The notes: generated by a model from the sequence alone, not told the origin. A DNA stretch of 64,000 nucleotides from Chloroherpetonaceae bacterium (GCA_028277445.1 JANQGG010000023.1:62001-126000); one strand, 5' to 3'. Positions 26,231 through 35,700 are shown, counted from the first letter of the stretch. Translations and numbers: made by a program.

Positions 26231-27208
26231 ATGTCAAAAAATATAATATTACGGCCTGTTTTTAATCGACCTGAAATGCTACAGCTCTCAATAGAATATG
26301 AGATTCGTGCAAGAAAAAAATCAGGTATAAAAGATCATGAGTTTCTAACGCTCTTCCTCATTGAATATGGGGCATTACATAAGACAAGGCAAATTGTAAA
26401 ATCATACCCTTTTCCGGCCAAGTATGTGTTTCGGAAACGTGAATATGAATCAATAGATATCTTGAAATTAGTCAAAAATCAAAAATTGTACTTTCGTTAT
26501 GGATTAAGTAGGAACCTCATGGAAGGAATGAAAGAAGCCTTTACGTTAAGCGATGACTATGTATTAATAATTGAAGATGACATCTTAATTCATGAAACAT
26601 ATTTTCATTACCTAAAAACATTATTAGCAATATCTGAGGTATATCCATATAGTTCGATTTCAGCTTCAAAACATGGTATGTTTTCATGGTCTGCTAAAAC
26701 CGCTGAATTGAATAATTCAGGGGATTTATCAATTGTTAGGCAAGGTCATGATTATTCACCTTGGGCAAGTGTTATCAGTAAATGGTTTTTTGATAACTAC
26801 GTATTGCCTTATGCAAATGAAAATTATTATGAGAATCGTGAAAAAGTTGTTTTAGCCATTAATGATAAGTACAAAGAACTCAATCAGAAAGGATATAAAT
26901 ACACCGATAATAAACATATTGAACAAGCCGGTTTAATAAATCGTCTTGTGGATGTTGCTATGATTAAAGATAATGCATTTGTTTTAACCCCTGATGTTGA
27001 TAGGCAAATGCACATCGGGTATTATGGGGCAAACCGTGGACGAAATAAAATTAAAGGATGGGGCTTTAAACAACGTGTTGAAACACTGCGCAAGATTATA
27101 GATAACAAGCAATTGTATGATAATGCCAAACGAAAACATCATAAGGATTACAGGTACTTTAATGATAATTTAAATTCTTGGAATGGAATTTTAAAGTTGG
27201 TAGAATAA
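26231..27208 (+). CDS. GT-A-like glycosyltransferase, specificity unknown
   Basis: A 325-residue protein. The N-terminal NIILRPVFNRPEMLQLSIEY resembles the first strand and helix of GT-A glycosyltransferases. YVLIIEDDILIHETYFHYL (IIEDDI at 113-118) is a DxD-type acidic motif as in GNT-I/GT2-like enzymes, where it binds the metal and nucleotide sugar. SPWASVISKWFFDNY may form the acceptor side. It is the third gene of the AT-rich operon-like set with the PP-loop and ATP-grasp genes. No transmembrane segment is seen. It could transfer the sugar that its neighbours modify; that link is inference. Confidence 0.65.
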   Translation: MSKNIILRPVFNRPEMLQLSIEYEIRARKKSGIKDHEFLTLFLIEYGALHKTRQIVKSYPFPAKYVFRKREYESIDILKLVKNQKLYFRYGLSRNLMEGMKEAFTLSDDYVLIIEDDILIHETYFHYLKTLLAISEVYPYSSISASKHGMFSWSAKTAELNNSGDLSIVRQGHDYSPWASVISKWFFDNYVLPYANENYYENREKVVLAINDKYKELNQKGYKYTDNKHIEQAGLINRLVDVAMIKDNAFVLTPDVDRQMHIGYYGANRGRNKIKGWGFKQRVETLRKIIDNKQLYDNAKRKHHKDYRYFNDNLNSWNGILKLVE

Positions 27209-27524
27209 CGATTAGTGAAATAAAAGTAAGCGTTTTAATATTTTGATGATATAATAATATCAAATGCTTTTATAATAATTTTTTTCTATAAAATTTTCAG
27301 ATAGTTTTTTTTACCGGATAATCCATGAAACCATATGTAATTCGGATTATTAATTTCTTTGGGAGCCTGTTTAAAAATTGAATATCCATTTCTATATAAT
27401 GCACCTCTGATATATTTTGAGCGGTTTTTGACATTACCACTTTCGCTGGTAAAAAAATTTTTTTGAATCATTTAGTAATTTTTTCTAACCTTGTGTTTTA
27501 TAAATACAAAGAAAATATACCCAT
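27209..27524. other. AT-rich intergenic stretch with a possible gene remnant
   Basis: A very AT-rich gap of about 316 bp between the GT-A-like gene and the next GT4 gene. A 61-codon minus-strand frame (27286-27471) encodes a lysine- and asparagine-rich peptide (KYIRGALYRNGYSIFKQAP in its middle). It reads like the N-terminal lead of a FkbM-type methyltransferase or glycosyltransferase but stops abruptly. I treat it as a likely remnant rather than a gene. No terminator or repeat was recognised here. The stretch forms the right edge of the AT-rich insert. Confidence 0.4.
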
Positions 27525-28679
27525 TTGAGTTTGAAAATTGCATACGATGTGATGAAGGTTTCCGGATTTAGTGGAAACCAGGTTTATACCACTGAGTTAA
27601 TCCAGGCCTTAGTAAAAACCAACCCCGGCAATCAATATCAACTCATTACAAATTGGCATACTAGGCAAACGACTCAAAAGGTTTTTGGTAATTCATCATC
27701 AGTCGCATATAGGAATATTCTACCCGGGCAGTTGATGTTAGGGAAAGCATTTAAAACAGCAATTGCGGAATTAAATCAATCTATTCAGGGATGGATTTCT
27801 GGTTCATTTGATTTGTATCATTGCACAAATCCCATGAGGTTTCCTAAAAAGGTCGGTAATGTAGTCGTAACATTACATGATTTAATCGCTTTAAGTAAAG
27901 AAGCATGGGCGAAAGAAGGAACAAAAAAGTTTTATCAATCACATATTGAGCAAATTTTAAACAAAGCCAAAGTAATATTTACGGTTTCAAATTTCACTAA
28001 AAGCGAGGCTTTGAATTATTTCCCGGCTTTGGAAAATAAGATTGTAGTAACCCCATTAGGATTTAATCAACAGTTTGTGAAACGATCCCCCAACCGAGAA
28101 TTTTTAAAAAAATATGGTATAAGCGATATAAGAAAGCCATATCTCTTATATGTTGGGGAATTACAACCTCGAAAGAACATTTTTTCGATGCTTAGGGTAT
28201 ATAATTCATTACCTAATTCGATCCAAAAAGCAATTAGTTTTATCATAATTGGCAGGGCAAAGAGCAAAGCCATTCAAGAAGAATTTGATCGGTTTAAAAA
28301 TTCATTACGTGTTGAATCGCAAATTTATCAGTTTTCCGGTGTTCCTATTGAAGATTTAGTTCAATTTTATAATGCCGCAGAAGCCTTTGTTTTCGTGTCC
28401 CTTTCCGAAGGTTTTGGTCTGCCAGTTTTAGAAGCAATGGCCTGTGGTTGTCCTGTACTTACCTCAAATACAACATCTTTGGCGGAAGTGGCAGGTAATG
28501 CGGCTATTACAGTTGATCCTAAAGATCAAAATGCAATAGAGGAAGGACTCTTAAAATTACTGGATGATTCGGTTTTAAGAGATAAGTTAAAGCAGCGAGG
28601 ATTGGAACATGCAAAGACATTTTCTTGGGAAAAAACCGCACAATTGACCATGCAGGGTTATAAAATGGCCGTTTCTTGA
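27525..28679 (+). CDS. Glycosyltransferase family 4 (mannosyltransferase-like)
   Basis: A 384-residue GT4 enzyme. It starts KIAYDVMKVSGFSGNQVYTT, followed by VVTLHDLIALSKEAW, the HD-x-x typical of WbaZ/MtfB-like mannosyltransferases. The donor domain has LYVGELQPRKNIFSMLRVY and the EX7E motif in EGFGLPVLEAMACGCPVL. The start is probably TTG at 27525 (or TTG at 27531); there is no ATG upstream in frame. Base composition is intermediate between the AT-rich insert and the flanks. It begins a second same-strand GT4 run with 21- and 25-bp spacers. Confidence 0.88.
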   Translation: MSLKIAYDVMKVSGFSGNQVYTTELIQALVKTNPGNQYQLITNWHTRQTTQKVFGNSSSVAYRNILPGQLMLGKAFKTAIAELNQSIQGWISGSFDLYHCTNPMRFPKKVGNVVVTLHDLIALSKEAWAKEGTKKFYQSHIEQILNKAKVIFTVSNFTKSEALNYFPALENKIVVTPLGFNQQFVKRSPNREFLKKYGISDIRKPYLLYVGELQPRKNIFSMLRVYNSLPNSIQKAISFIIIGRAKSKAIQEEFDRFKNSLRVESQIYQFSGVPIEDLVQFYNAAEAFVFVSLSEGFGLPVLEAMACGCPVLTSNTTSLAEVAGNAAITVDPKDQNAIEEGLLKLLDDSVLRDKLKQRGLEHAKTFSWEKTAQLTMQGYKMAVS

Positions 28680-28700
28680 TGGTCGTCATATGAGTTTGAG

Positions 28701-29888
28701 ATGAAAAAAAACCAACTAAAAAACATTGCCATTTTGACCGATAATTTTCCACCTTGTTCGGGTGGTGGTATAGCAGAATGGGCGTTGGGCGTTGCTGAAA
28801 GTTTAGTTGCTATGGACTATAAGGTCAATGTTCTTTCGCGTTGGAGAAAGCAAGTCAGCACGAGTGATCATGATCAAAAAGATTATGAATTAACCTGCAT
28901 GTATGGTCGCGACTGGAATACCTACCGCTATTGGTACGTGTTATACTACCTTTGGAAATTTTTGAAGAAAAATCCCCGGTGCATTGTTATTGCAACAACC
29001 TGGGAGCTTGGCAGCCCTATGGTGTTTTTAAGACGTTTTTTCCCACAAGCAAACCTTGTCATCATAGCCCACGGCAGGGAAGTCACCAAACTAAAGAGCG
29101 CTAAAGAACTCAGGACGTTTGAAAAAACCATCAGGCATGCCGTTTTAACCATTGCCGTAAGCCGATTTACCAAAGAGGAAATCTTAAACCGATTAAGCAC
29201 TAACAATTCTTCGGTAGAATTTTTACCAAATGCGGTCAATATTGATCGTTTCTATCCTGTTGAAGATTTCCGGACAATTCAGAACAAACTCGGTGTAAAT
29301 AAACGCAATAAGGTTATTTTAACCCTGGCCAGAGTGATTGAGCGAAAAGGGCATGATACCGTTATCAAAGCATTGCCTGATATCATCAAGCAATACCCGG
29401 AAACTGTTTATGTGATTGCTGGGCCATGGAAAGAGCCTTTTTATCAAAAATTACAAACACTTATTGACGATCTGGATTTGAGAGAACATGTGGTGTTTTC
29501 AAGTTTCGTTTCCGATGAAGACCTCACAAAGTACTACAGCATGAGCGATGTGTATGTAATGGTCAGCAGAGAGCTGGAAAAAAGCGGTGATTCGGAAGGT
29601 TTTGGGATCACGTTTTTGGAAGCCAATGCATGCCACTGTCCCGTTATCGGGAGTTACTCCGGTGGCATTCCTGATGCCATAGAGGACGGTGTAAGTGGGT
29701 ATTTGATTGAACCAGATGATCCAAAGGCGCTGAGCCAAAAAATCCTTTTACTCTTTAATGATCAAAAGTTAAGAGATGAGATGGCCATGCAGGGACGAAA
29801 ACGCGTTGAAGAAAATTACACCTGGCAAAAAATCACATTAAAATTAATCAATCACATCGAAAACTCATTACAGCAAGTAAGCCATTAA
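28701..29888 (+). CDS. Glycosyltransferase family 4
   Basis: A 395-residue GT4 enzyme with TDNFPPCSGGGIAEWALG at the start, LTLARVIERKGHDTVIKALP in the donor domain and the EX7E motif in EGFGITFLEANACHCPVIG, preceded by SRELEKSGDS. These features repeat almost motif for motif in the gene at 21629-22783, so the two are paralogues that probably perform related transfers. It is followed after 25 bp by another GT4 gene. The sugar donor is unknown. Confidence 0.9.
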   Translation: MKKNQLKNIAILTDNFPPCSGGGIAEWALGVAESLVAMDYKVNVLSRWRKQVSTSDHDQKDYELTCMYGRDWNTYRYWYVLYYLWKFLKKNPRCIVIATTWELGSPMVFLRRFFPQANLVIIAHGREVTKLKSAKELRTFEKTIRHAVLTIAVSRFTKEEILNRLSTNNSSVEFLPNAVNIDRFYPVEDFRTIQNKLGVNKRNKVILTLARVIERKGHDTVIKALPDIIKQYPETVYVIAGPWKEPFYQKLQTLIDDLDLREHVVFSSFVSDEDLTKYYSMSDVYVMVSRELEKSGDSEGFGITFLEANACHCPVIGSYSGGIPDAIEDGVSGYLIEPDDPKALSQKILLLFNDQKLRDEMAMQGRKRVEENYTWQKITLKLINHIENSLQQVSH

Positions 29889-29913
29889 ACCTAAACATAT
29901 TACACCAAACTCA

Positions 29914-31080
29914 ATGCGTTTAGTTTACCTCAATAAAGTTTTTGTAGATAGCCCCTTACCGGCAGTTAATTTTTCAATTGCCAATGCCTATGGATTGGCT
30001 GAAGCCGGATCAGAAACAGTTCTCATGGTGCAGAAAAAAAGTGAAAAGCTCACAGCTACGAAACTTTTAGAGTCGTTCCATTTAAAGCCATTATCGAATT
30101 TTCATGTTCATTTAAATCTTGAAAAAAAGGTTCTGGGGATTAAAACCAACCAATGGTTTTACATTAAAGCGTTTAAAGAAATTAAGAAGCTTCACCAAGA
30201 AAAACCCATAGATGCTGTTATTTCAAGAGATCCGGGGGCGTTGCCTTATTTGGCAAAATTAAAGAAAACCCGGGGGATTAAGGTATTTTATCAGCCCCAT
30301 AATTTTTATGTTGATCTTTCCCGGCGGCCCGATGTTAACCCCACTAATGCAAAAAAATATCATCTCTTAGAGAAAAATTACATCTCAAAAATTGATGGCG
30401 TGCTTTGTTTGCAGGAAGCGCAGGCCGAGTTGTTCCGAAATGAATTTCCCGATCAAACCGTTTTAGTGGCTAAACCGGGATTGCTGCGAATAAAGCCTTA
30501 TGCGCCGGCAGGTTTTTACCGCAAATTGATTGGATATGTTGGCAGCTTACAGCTAAAAAAAGGGATCAATACGCTTCTGGAGGCTTTCAAACTGGTGGGT
30601 AAAAATGAATTTAAAGTTATTTTAGTAGGCGGCAGAAGTCAGAAGGAAATTGCTGAGGTAAAGCAACGAATATTCGAATTAGGTCTGGAAGACCGGGTTT
30701 TAATTACAGGCTGGGTTTCTTATGAACAAGTTGAAGTGTATCTTGAAAAAATATCCGTTGGCATTATCCCTCTGACGGATGAGTTTTACAATCAGCATTT
30801 AACGGCTCCAAATAAGTTTTTTGATTATTTATCGCATGGTATTCCTGTGGTTGCCTCCGATCTGCCATCAACGCGCAGTTTTATGAATCCCAATGAAGGT
30901 GGGTTGTTTGTACCAACAGGAGATCCTGAAAAACTGGCGCAAGCCATTAAAGAGGTCTTTAAAACAGAAGATGGTTATAATACATTCAGAGAATCGGCCC
31001 ATGCAAAAGCCAAAGACTATTTGTGGAAAAACCAAGCCAAATCAATGATTGAGCTGATTCGGGAAGTTGTACCTAAATAA
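29914..31080 (+). CDS. Glycosyltransferase family 4
   Basis: A 388-residue GT4-type protein. The N-terminal part has PLPAVNFSIANAYGLAEAG and VFYQPHNFYVDLS; the donor domain has IGYVGSLQLKKGINTLLEAF and APNKFFDYLSHGIPVVASD. The EX7E glutamate pair is less standard here, with N-K-F-F-D-Y replacing the usual E-G-F-G, as in several GT4 subfamilies that act on LPS or capsule. It closes the glycosyltransferase locus. It is followed by a 217-bp spacer holding an 87-bp palindromic element and then the YfhO-type gene. Confidence 0.85.
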   Translation: MRLVYLNKVFVDSPLPAVNFSIANAYGLAEAGSETVLMVQKKSEKLTATKLLESFHLKPLSNFHVHLNLEKKVLGIKTNQWFYIKAFKEIKKLHQEKPIDAVISRDPGALPYLAKLKKTRGIKVFYQPHNFYVDLSRRPDVNPTNAKKYHLLEKNYISKIDGVLCLQEAQAELFRNEFPDQTVLVAKPGLLRIKPYAPAGFYRKLIGYVGSLQLKKGINTLLEAFKLVGKNEFKVILVGGRSQKEIAEVKQRIFELGLEDRVLITGWVSYEQVEVYLEKISVGIIPLTDEFYNQHLTAPNKFFDYLSHGIPVVASDLPSTRSFMNPNEGGLFVPTGDPEKLAQAIKEVFKTEDGYNTFRESAHAKAKDYLWKNQAKSMIELIREVVPK

Positions 31081-31180
31081 CATTTAGAAGAATTTCCTTT
31101 TTTAAGTTACCTGAAAACATATGCTGGTAATGTTAGTTTGCTGCAATAGCAGTTAACAAACAGTTAGAAGGCAAAGGAAT

Positions 31181-31267
31181 AATGACGGGCGTTATCCGCA
31201 GCTGGCGGAGGCGGCTTCGAAAACAAGGGGTTGCAACCCCTTGTTATAACTGTGCTCATAGGTCATT
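31181..31267 (-). repeat. 87-bp palindromic element, copy 1
   Basis: Bounded by AATGACG (31181-31187) and GGTCATT (31261-31267). It contains a perfect 24-bp palindrome at 31222-31245 (AACAAGGGGTTG plus its reverse complement). On the minus strand it aligns with the two other copies at 56703 and 59072, all exactly 87 bp. It encodes no protein; a mobile REP/MITE-like nature is inferred. Confidence 0.85.
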
Positions 31268-31297
31268 GGAAGTTTTAAAAATCGTTAAACGCATTTT

Positions 31298-33877
31298 ATG
31301 TCGAAGAAATCCAAACAAAAAACCAAATCAACTCTCGCACAAACTCAGACTGAGCAGCAAAACAAACCCAAGCAAATTAATGCGTTGCTTGGCAACAATG
31401 CGTTTAAGTTTGATCTGTATGCCATTTTAGCGCTGCTCTTTTTAGTGATCATCTATTTTTGGCCGGTATTGATTGATGGCAAAGTGTTTTTGGTTCCTGA
31501 TAATACCACTTCGTTTAGCAGTCGATCGTTAGTTGCCCAGGCCAATGAGGAGGGAATTTTCCCGCTTTGGACGCCTTATATCTTCAGTGGCATGCCATCG
31601 TATGGAAGTTTAATGGTTGCTGGAGATCGGTCTTATGATTTTTTCAATCTGATAACCCAAAAGCTCATCCGGTTTTTAACCTTTGTTTTTGAGTCCGATA
31701 GCGCTTACATCATTAACTATTACTTCTTTTTAGGATTAGGCATCTATTGGCTGTTGAGATTGAAAAACGCTTCTCAGCTTACAGCATTGTTTAGCGCTAT
31801 TGGCGTTACATTTTCAACGCTATCGTTGGTTTGGATTACTGTTGGGCACAATACCAAGATCATTACGATAGCCGTCATTCCTTTTTTATTGCTTTTGGCT
31901 GAAAAAGTGCGTCAGGAAGGGCATTGGAAGCAAATACTTCTCAATACCGCTTTGTTGGGACTATTATTTCAAATGCTCTTTCGCTCAACCCATGTGCAAA
32001 TGATTTATTACACAGCCATGGCGCTAGCCATCTTTTTCCTGTTTGATTTAATATCGTCTCTCATTAAAAAGTCACCAATCTCCATTTGGTTAAGGAGTGT
32101 GGGTAGTTTTGCAATTGCGGCATTGATAGGACTATCTATGTCGGCAGATACCTATCTTTCCATTTTGGATTATACCCCGCATTCGATACGAGGCTCGGAA
32201 AGCATTACCAAAACCTATCCGGAGTTATCAACCGGCGCCAATGTGGATAAAGCCTCTGCAGAATCCGGTTTGAGCTACGACTATGCGACTAATTGGTCGT
32301 TTCCGCCCTCCGAGATCATCACATTTTTAGTGCCGTCTTTTTATGGCTATGGCGATCAAACGTATTGGGGTGAGCAGCTTTTCACGCATTCGCCGAATTT
32401 TTTTGGCGCGTTAATTTTAATCCTTGCCATAATAGGCTTTATTTATAATCGCTCAAATCATTTTGTTCAGGCGCTTGGTTTAATTGCCATACTGTCCTTA
32501 TTGATATCCTTTGGAAAACATTTTTCCTTGATTTTTGATCTTTTGTTCTACTATCTCCCGTTTTTCAATAAGTTCCGGGCCCCGTCCATGATCTTGATCC
32601 TTGTTCAGATCGCCTCATGTGTGTTGGCAGGTTATGGACTGAAGTCATTGATTGAGTTGTATAAGTCAAATGATGCGGAGGCCAAAAAAGTATTTACGTA
32701 TTTAGCGCTTGGCTCAGGCATTTTGTTTGTAATAAGTTTGGTTGGGATTAACCTCTTGCAGGATGCTTACTTTAGCGGCATCGCAAAAAGCAATATCGGC
32801 AAGCAACTGCTGGCCAAATATGGCGGACAGGTTCCTAATGTGATTGAGCGATATGGACAGCCGATTTTTGATATGATGAAAACCGATGCGTTTATCACTT
32901 TATTTCTAATCGCCACACTTTTTACCGGCGCTCATTTTTTATTGCAGCAAAAACTCTCTCCGGTTTTGTTCCAAATGGCGCTAATTCCAATGCTCATTGT
33001 TGATCTGGGACGTGCAGATATGAAGCTGTTGAAAAATCTGAATGATCCGCAAGAACAGGTGAGCTTTTTTAAATCCACCCCTGATATCGAATTTCTTCAA
33101 ACTCAGCAGCAGGATTCTAAATTCAGGATTTTACCGTTAACGCCGGATCGTAAATCATCCTGGTATGCGTATTTCAATTTGGAGTCTGTTGGCGGGTATC
33201 ATGCGGCCAAGATGCGTCTTTATCAGGATTTGATAGAAGTTGTGGGTGGCGGTTCAACCGAGTATCCGGCATTCTATAAAAGTCCGGCAATGATGGATTT
33301 GTTAAACATCCGGTACATTATATTGAATCAACAAGCCAGTTTGCCCGGTTATACCGAAGTCTTTGCCAATGGAAAGGTCATCCTTGAACGAAACAATTGG
33401 ACAAAGCGCGCATGGTTTGTGGATTCTCTAGCCGTTAAACCGCCAAATGAAATCATTACGGCTATTAAAGCCTCCTCGTATGATCCTAAGCGGTTGGCGT
33501 TGGTAGAAAATGAATTGGCGCAAAATGTCGTTAAGCCCGATTCAACGTCCTATGTTAAGCTAGTGGATTCGGGCATTCATCATTTGACTTTTGAGGTTAA
33601 AGCATCGGGCAGGCATTTTATGAATTTAAGTGAAATCTACTACCCGCCTGGTTGGTTGTGCACTGTTGATAATGAGCAAACGCCAATTATAAAAACCAAC
33701 TATGCGTTTCGTGGTATTGTTGTCCCGGAAGGAAAACATAACGTAAAATTTGAATTTAAACCGGCTTCATTTACCCTGGGCAAAACCATTTCTTTGGTAA
33801 CGAATATTTTGGTATTGCTGGTATTTGTCTTTTTGGCAGCCGATAAGTTCAGGGATATGAAAAAATCCAATCCATAA
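31298..33877 (+). CDS. YfhO family multi-pass membrane protein
   Basis: An 859-residue protein with a Lys/Gln-rich cytoplasmic N-terminus of about 35 residues, about 12-14 hydrophobic segments and a large C-terminal periplasmic beta-rich domain followed by a last helix and KFRDMKKSNP. GIFPLWTPYIFSGMPSYGSL early on and FRAPSMILILVQIASC in the middle are typical of the bacterial YfhO/DUF2298-like family. Gram-positive YfhO glycosylates lipoteichoic acid as a GT-C-type enzyme using a lipid-linked donor; here a polyprenyl-phosphate-sugar-dependent role is inferred. It follows the glycosyltransferase locus and precedes dprA by 12 bp. Confidence 0.82.
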   Translation: MSKKSKQKTKSTLAQTQTEQQNKPKQINALLGNNAFKFDLYAILALLFLVIIYFWPVLIDGKVFLVPDNTTSFSSRSLVAQANEEGIFPLWTPYIFSGMPSYGSLMVAGDRSYDFFNLITQKLIRFLTFVFESDSAYIINYYFFLGLGIYWLLRLKNASQLTALFSAIGVTFSTLSLVWITVGHNTKIITIAVIPFLLLLAEKVRQEGHWKQILLNTALLGLLFQMLFRSTHVQMIYYTAMALAIFFLFDLISSLIKKSPISIWLRSVGSFAIAALIGLSMSADTYLSILDYTPHSIRGSESITKTYPELSTGANVDKASAESGLSYDYATNWSFPPSEIITFLVPSFYGYGDQTYWGEQLFTHSPNFFGALILILAIIGFIYNRSNHFVQALGLIAILSLLISFGKHFSLIFDLLFYYLPFFNKFRAPSMILILVQIASCVLAGYGLKSLIELYKSNDAEAKKVFTYLALGSGILFVISLVGINLLQDAYFSGIAKSNIGKQLLAKYGGQVPNVIERYGQPIFDMMKTDAFITLFLIATLFTGAHFLLQQKLSPVLFQMALIPMLIVDLGRADMKLLKNLNDPQEQVSFFKSTPDIEFLQTQQQDSKFRILPLTPDRKSSWYAYFNLESVGGYHAAKMRLYQDLIEVVGGGSTEYPAFYKSPAMMDLLNIRYIILNQQASLPGYTEVFANGKVILERNNWTKRAWFVDSLAVKPPNEIITAIKASSYDPKRLALVENELAQNVVKPDSTSYVKLVDSGIHHLTFEVKASGRHFMNLSEIYYPPGWLCTVDNEQTPIIKTNYAFRGIVVPEGKHNVKFEFKPASFTLGKTISLVTNILVLLVFVFLAADKFRDMKKSNP

Positions 33878-33889
33878 AATTCATCAGCA

Positions 33890-35065
33890 ATGAATCCAAT
33901 TGAATGTAAGACCCCGACTTCAAAGGATGAACGGATACTTTCGTGTTTGATATTGGCACAACTTGCTGGGGTTGGCTCGCAACGAGTCATCAAATTGCTG
34001 GAAACATTTGGTTCGATTGATAACATCAGGCATGCCAAAGAATATGAGTTGTGTGAAATTTCAAGGATTGGTCAATCGCTTGCTCAAGAGATCAAATCAG
34101 CCCTGCAATCTTCTGCAAAATATGAGGCATTAATTGGCGAGGCCAAAACTCAGTTGGAGCGCGCTCAAAAGTTGGGCGCATCTGTTGTGACATATTGGGA
34201 TGAAAAGTACCCGGCCTTGCTTAAAGAAATTTATGATTCACCGGCTTTTTTGTTTGTTAGGGGAGAGCAACGCGTTCTTCAAAACAAATCTATTGCCATT
34301 GTTGGGACGCGGTTGAATTCCGAATATGGAAAACAAGTAACCCGGCGCCTGTGTGAAGGATTGGCTGATGCCGGCATAACGATTGTCAGCGGCCTGGCTT
34401 ATGGCATTGATAGCATCGCCCATAAAACAGCCATTGAAAAGCAATCGCCAACAATTGCCGTGCTGGCCGGTGGGGTTGATTACATTTACACCGATCCAAA
34501 AGGTCACATTTATCCTAAGATTATTGAAAACGGGGCATTAATTTCCGAAGAATTCATCGGTACAAAAGCCACATCCGATAAATTTCCAAAACGCAATCGA
34601 ATAATATCGGGACTTTGTTTAGGCACGTTGATTGTTGAATCGGATATCAATGGCGGGGCTTTGATAACAGCATCATATGCACTGGATCAAAACAGGGACG
34701 TGTTTGCCGTACCTGGAAATATATTTTCTAAAAAGTCTCATGGAACCAATCAATTGATTCGGGATGGCAGAGCAAAACTGGTACTTTCTGCGGATGATCT
34801 TTTAAATGAGCTTCAAACGCCAATAAGACCGGATCAGACTGCAAAAAATGATAACGATCTATCGCTGTTTTCAGACCTTTCGGAACTAACCAAAGAAGAT
34901 CAGGCCATCTTATCGTGTTTGAATCACCAGCCGATACATATTGATGAGCTGGCGATTCGTTGTGAAATAGATATCTCGGATTTACTGGCAATGTTATTTG
35001 AATTGGAACTTAAGGGCATAATTGAGCAACTGCCTGGCAAGCTTTTTCAACGTAAGTTGAAATAA
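33890..35065 (+). CDS. dprA: DNA-processing protein DprA
   Basis: Loads RecA onto incoming single-stranded DNA during natural transformation. The 391 residues have an N-terminal SAM/HhH-like region, the Rossmann-fold core with IAIVGTR, SGLAYGIDSIAHKTA, LAGGVDYIYTDPKGHIY and FPKRNRIISGLC, and a C-terminal winged helix (DELAIRCEIDISDLLAMLFE). All core motifs look intact. No other competence gene is visible. It starts 12 bp after the YfhO-type gene and is followed 29 bp later by the first skp/ompH gene. Confidence 0.96.
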   Translation: MNPIECKTPTSKDERILSCLILAQLAGVGSQRVIKLLETFGSIDNIRHAKEYELCEISRIGQSLAQEIKSALQSSAKYEALIGEAKTQLERAQKLGASVVTYWDEKYPALLKEIYDSPAFLFVRGEQRVLQNKSIAIVGTRLNSEYGKQVTRRLCEGLADAGITIVSGLAYGIDSIAHKTAIEKQSPTIAVLAGGVDYIYTDPKGHIYPKIIENGALISEEFIGTKATSDKFPKRNRIISGLCLGTLIVESDINGGALITASYALDQNRDVFAVPGNIFSKKSHGTNQLIRDGRAKLVLSADDLLNELQTPIRPDQTAKNDNDLSLFSDLSELTKEDQAILSCLNHQPIHIDELAIRCEIDISDLLAMLFELELKGIIEQLPGKLFQRKLK

Positions 35066-35094
35066 AAAACACCTTACGATTTATTTTAATCATT

Positions 35095-35631
35095 ATGAAA
35101 CACATTGGGCTCGTCATATTTTTTTTATTCGTTGTGCCAAACGCCTATGCACAACAAAAAATCGGATACATTGATTCGGAAAAAATTTTTGCGGAAATGC
35201 CGGAGTATAAGGATGCGCTTAATAGGCTTGAGACGCGCTCATTGGCATGGAAGAAAGTAATTGCACTGAAAAAGCAATCGTTGGATAGTTTGTTTAAAGA
35301 CTATCAATCCAAGGAAATTCTCTACACCGACGAGATCAAACAAGAAAAGCAGAAAATTATCATTGAAAAAGAAAAGGAGATAGCGGCGTATCAAAATCAA
35401 AAATTTGGCGTAAATGGTGATTATTTTTCCGAGCAATCAAAATTAATGAAACCGATTCAAACCAAAGTGTTTAATGCACTAAAAACGCTTGCCAGCCAAG
35501 AGGATTACGACTTTATTTTTGATCGTTCATCCGAAGTCATGCTTTTGTATGCAAATACAAAGTACAATCTCACTGAAAAGGTTCTGGATATAATAAAAGG
35601 GAACACCATTTTAGAAGAAATAATAAATTAG
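35095..35631 (+). CDS. OmpH/Skp family periplasmic chaperone, copy 1
   Basis: A 178-residue exported protein. A signal peptide (LVIFFLFVVPNAYAQQ, cleavage after Ala-Gln region near residue 20) is followed by IGYIDSEKIFAEMPEYKDA, the OmpH/Skp N-terminal signature. A long Lys/Glu-rich helical region then forms the coiled-coil tentacles. Skp holds unfolded outer-membrane proteins in the periplasm on their way to BamA. A second, related gene follows 69 bp later. The C-terminal DFIFDRSSEVMLLYANTKYNL corresponds to the closing strands. Confidence 0.9.
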   Translation: MKHIGLVIFFLFVVPNAYAQQKIGYIDSEKIFAEMPEYKDALNRLETRSLAWKKVIALKKQSLDSLFKDYQSKEILYTDEIKQEKQKIIIEKEKEIAAYQNQKFGVNGDYFSEQSKLMKPIQTKVFNALKTLASQEDYDFIFDRSSEVMLLYANTKYNLTEKVLDIIKGNTILEEIIN

Positions 35632-35700
35632 GCGAAACCCTAAATCATCATTATATTCGGCAATCAAAATTTAAATAACCAAAACAATCCAGTTAAAATT

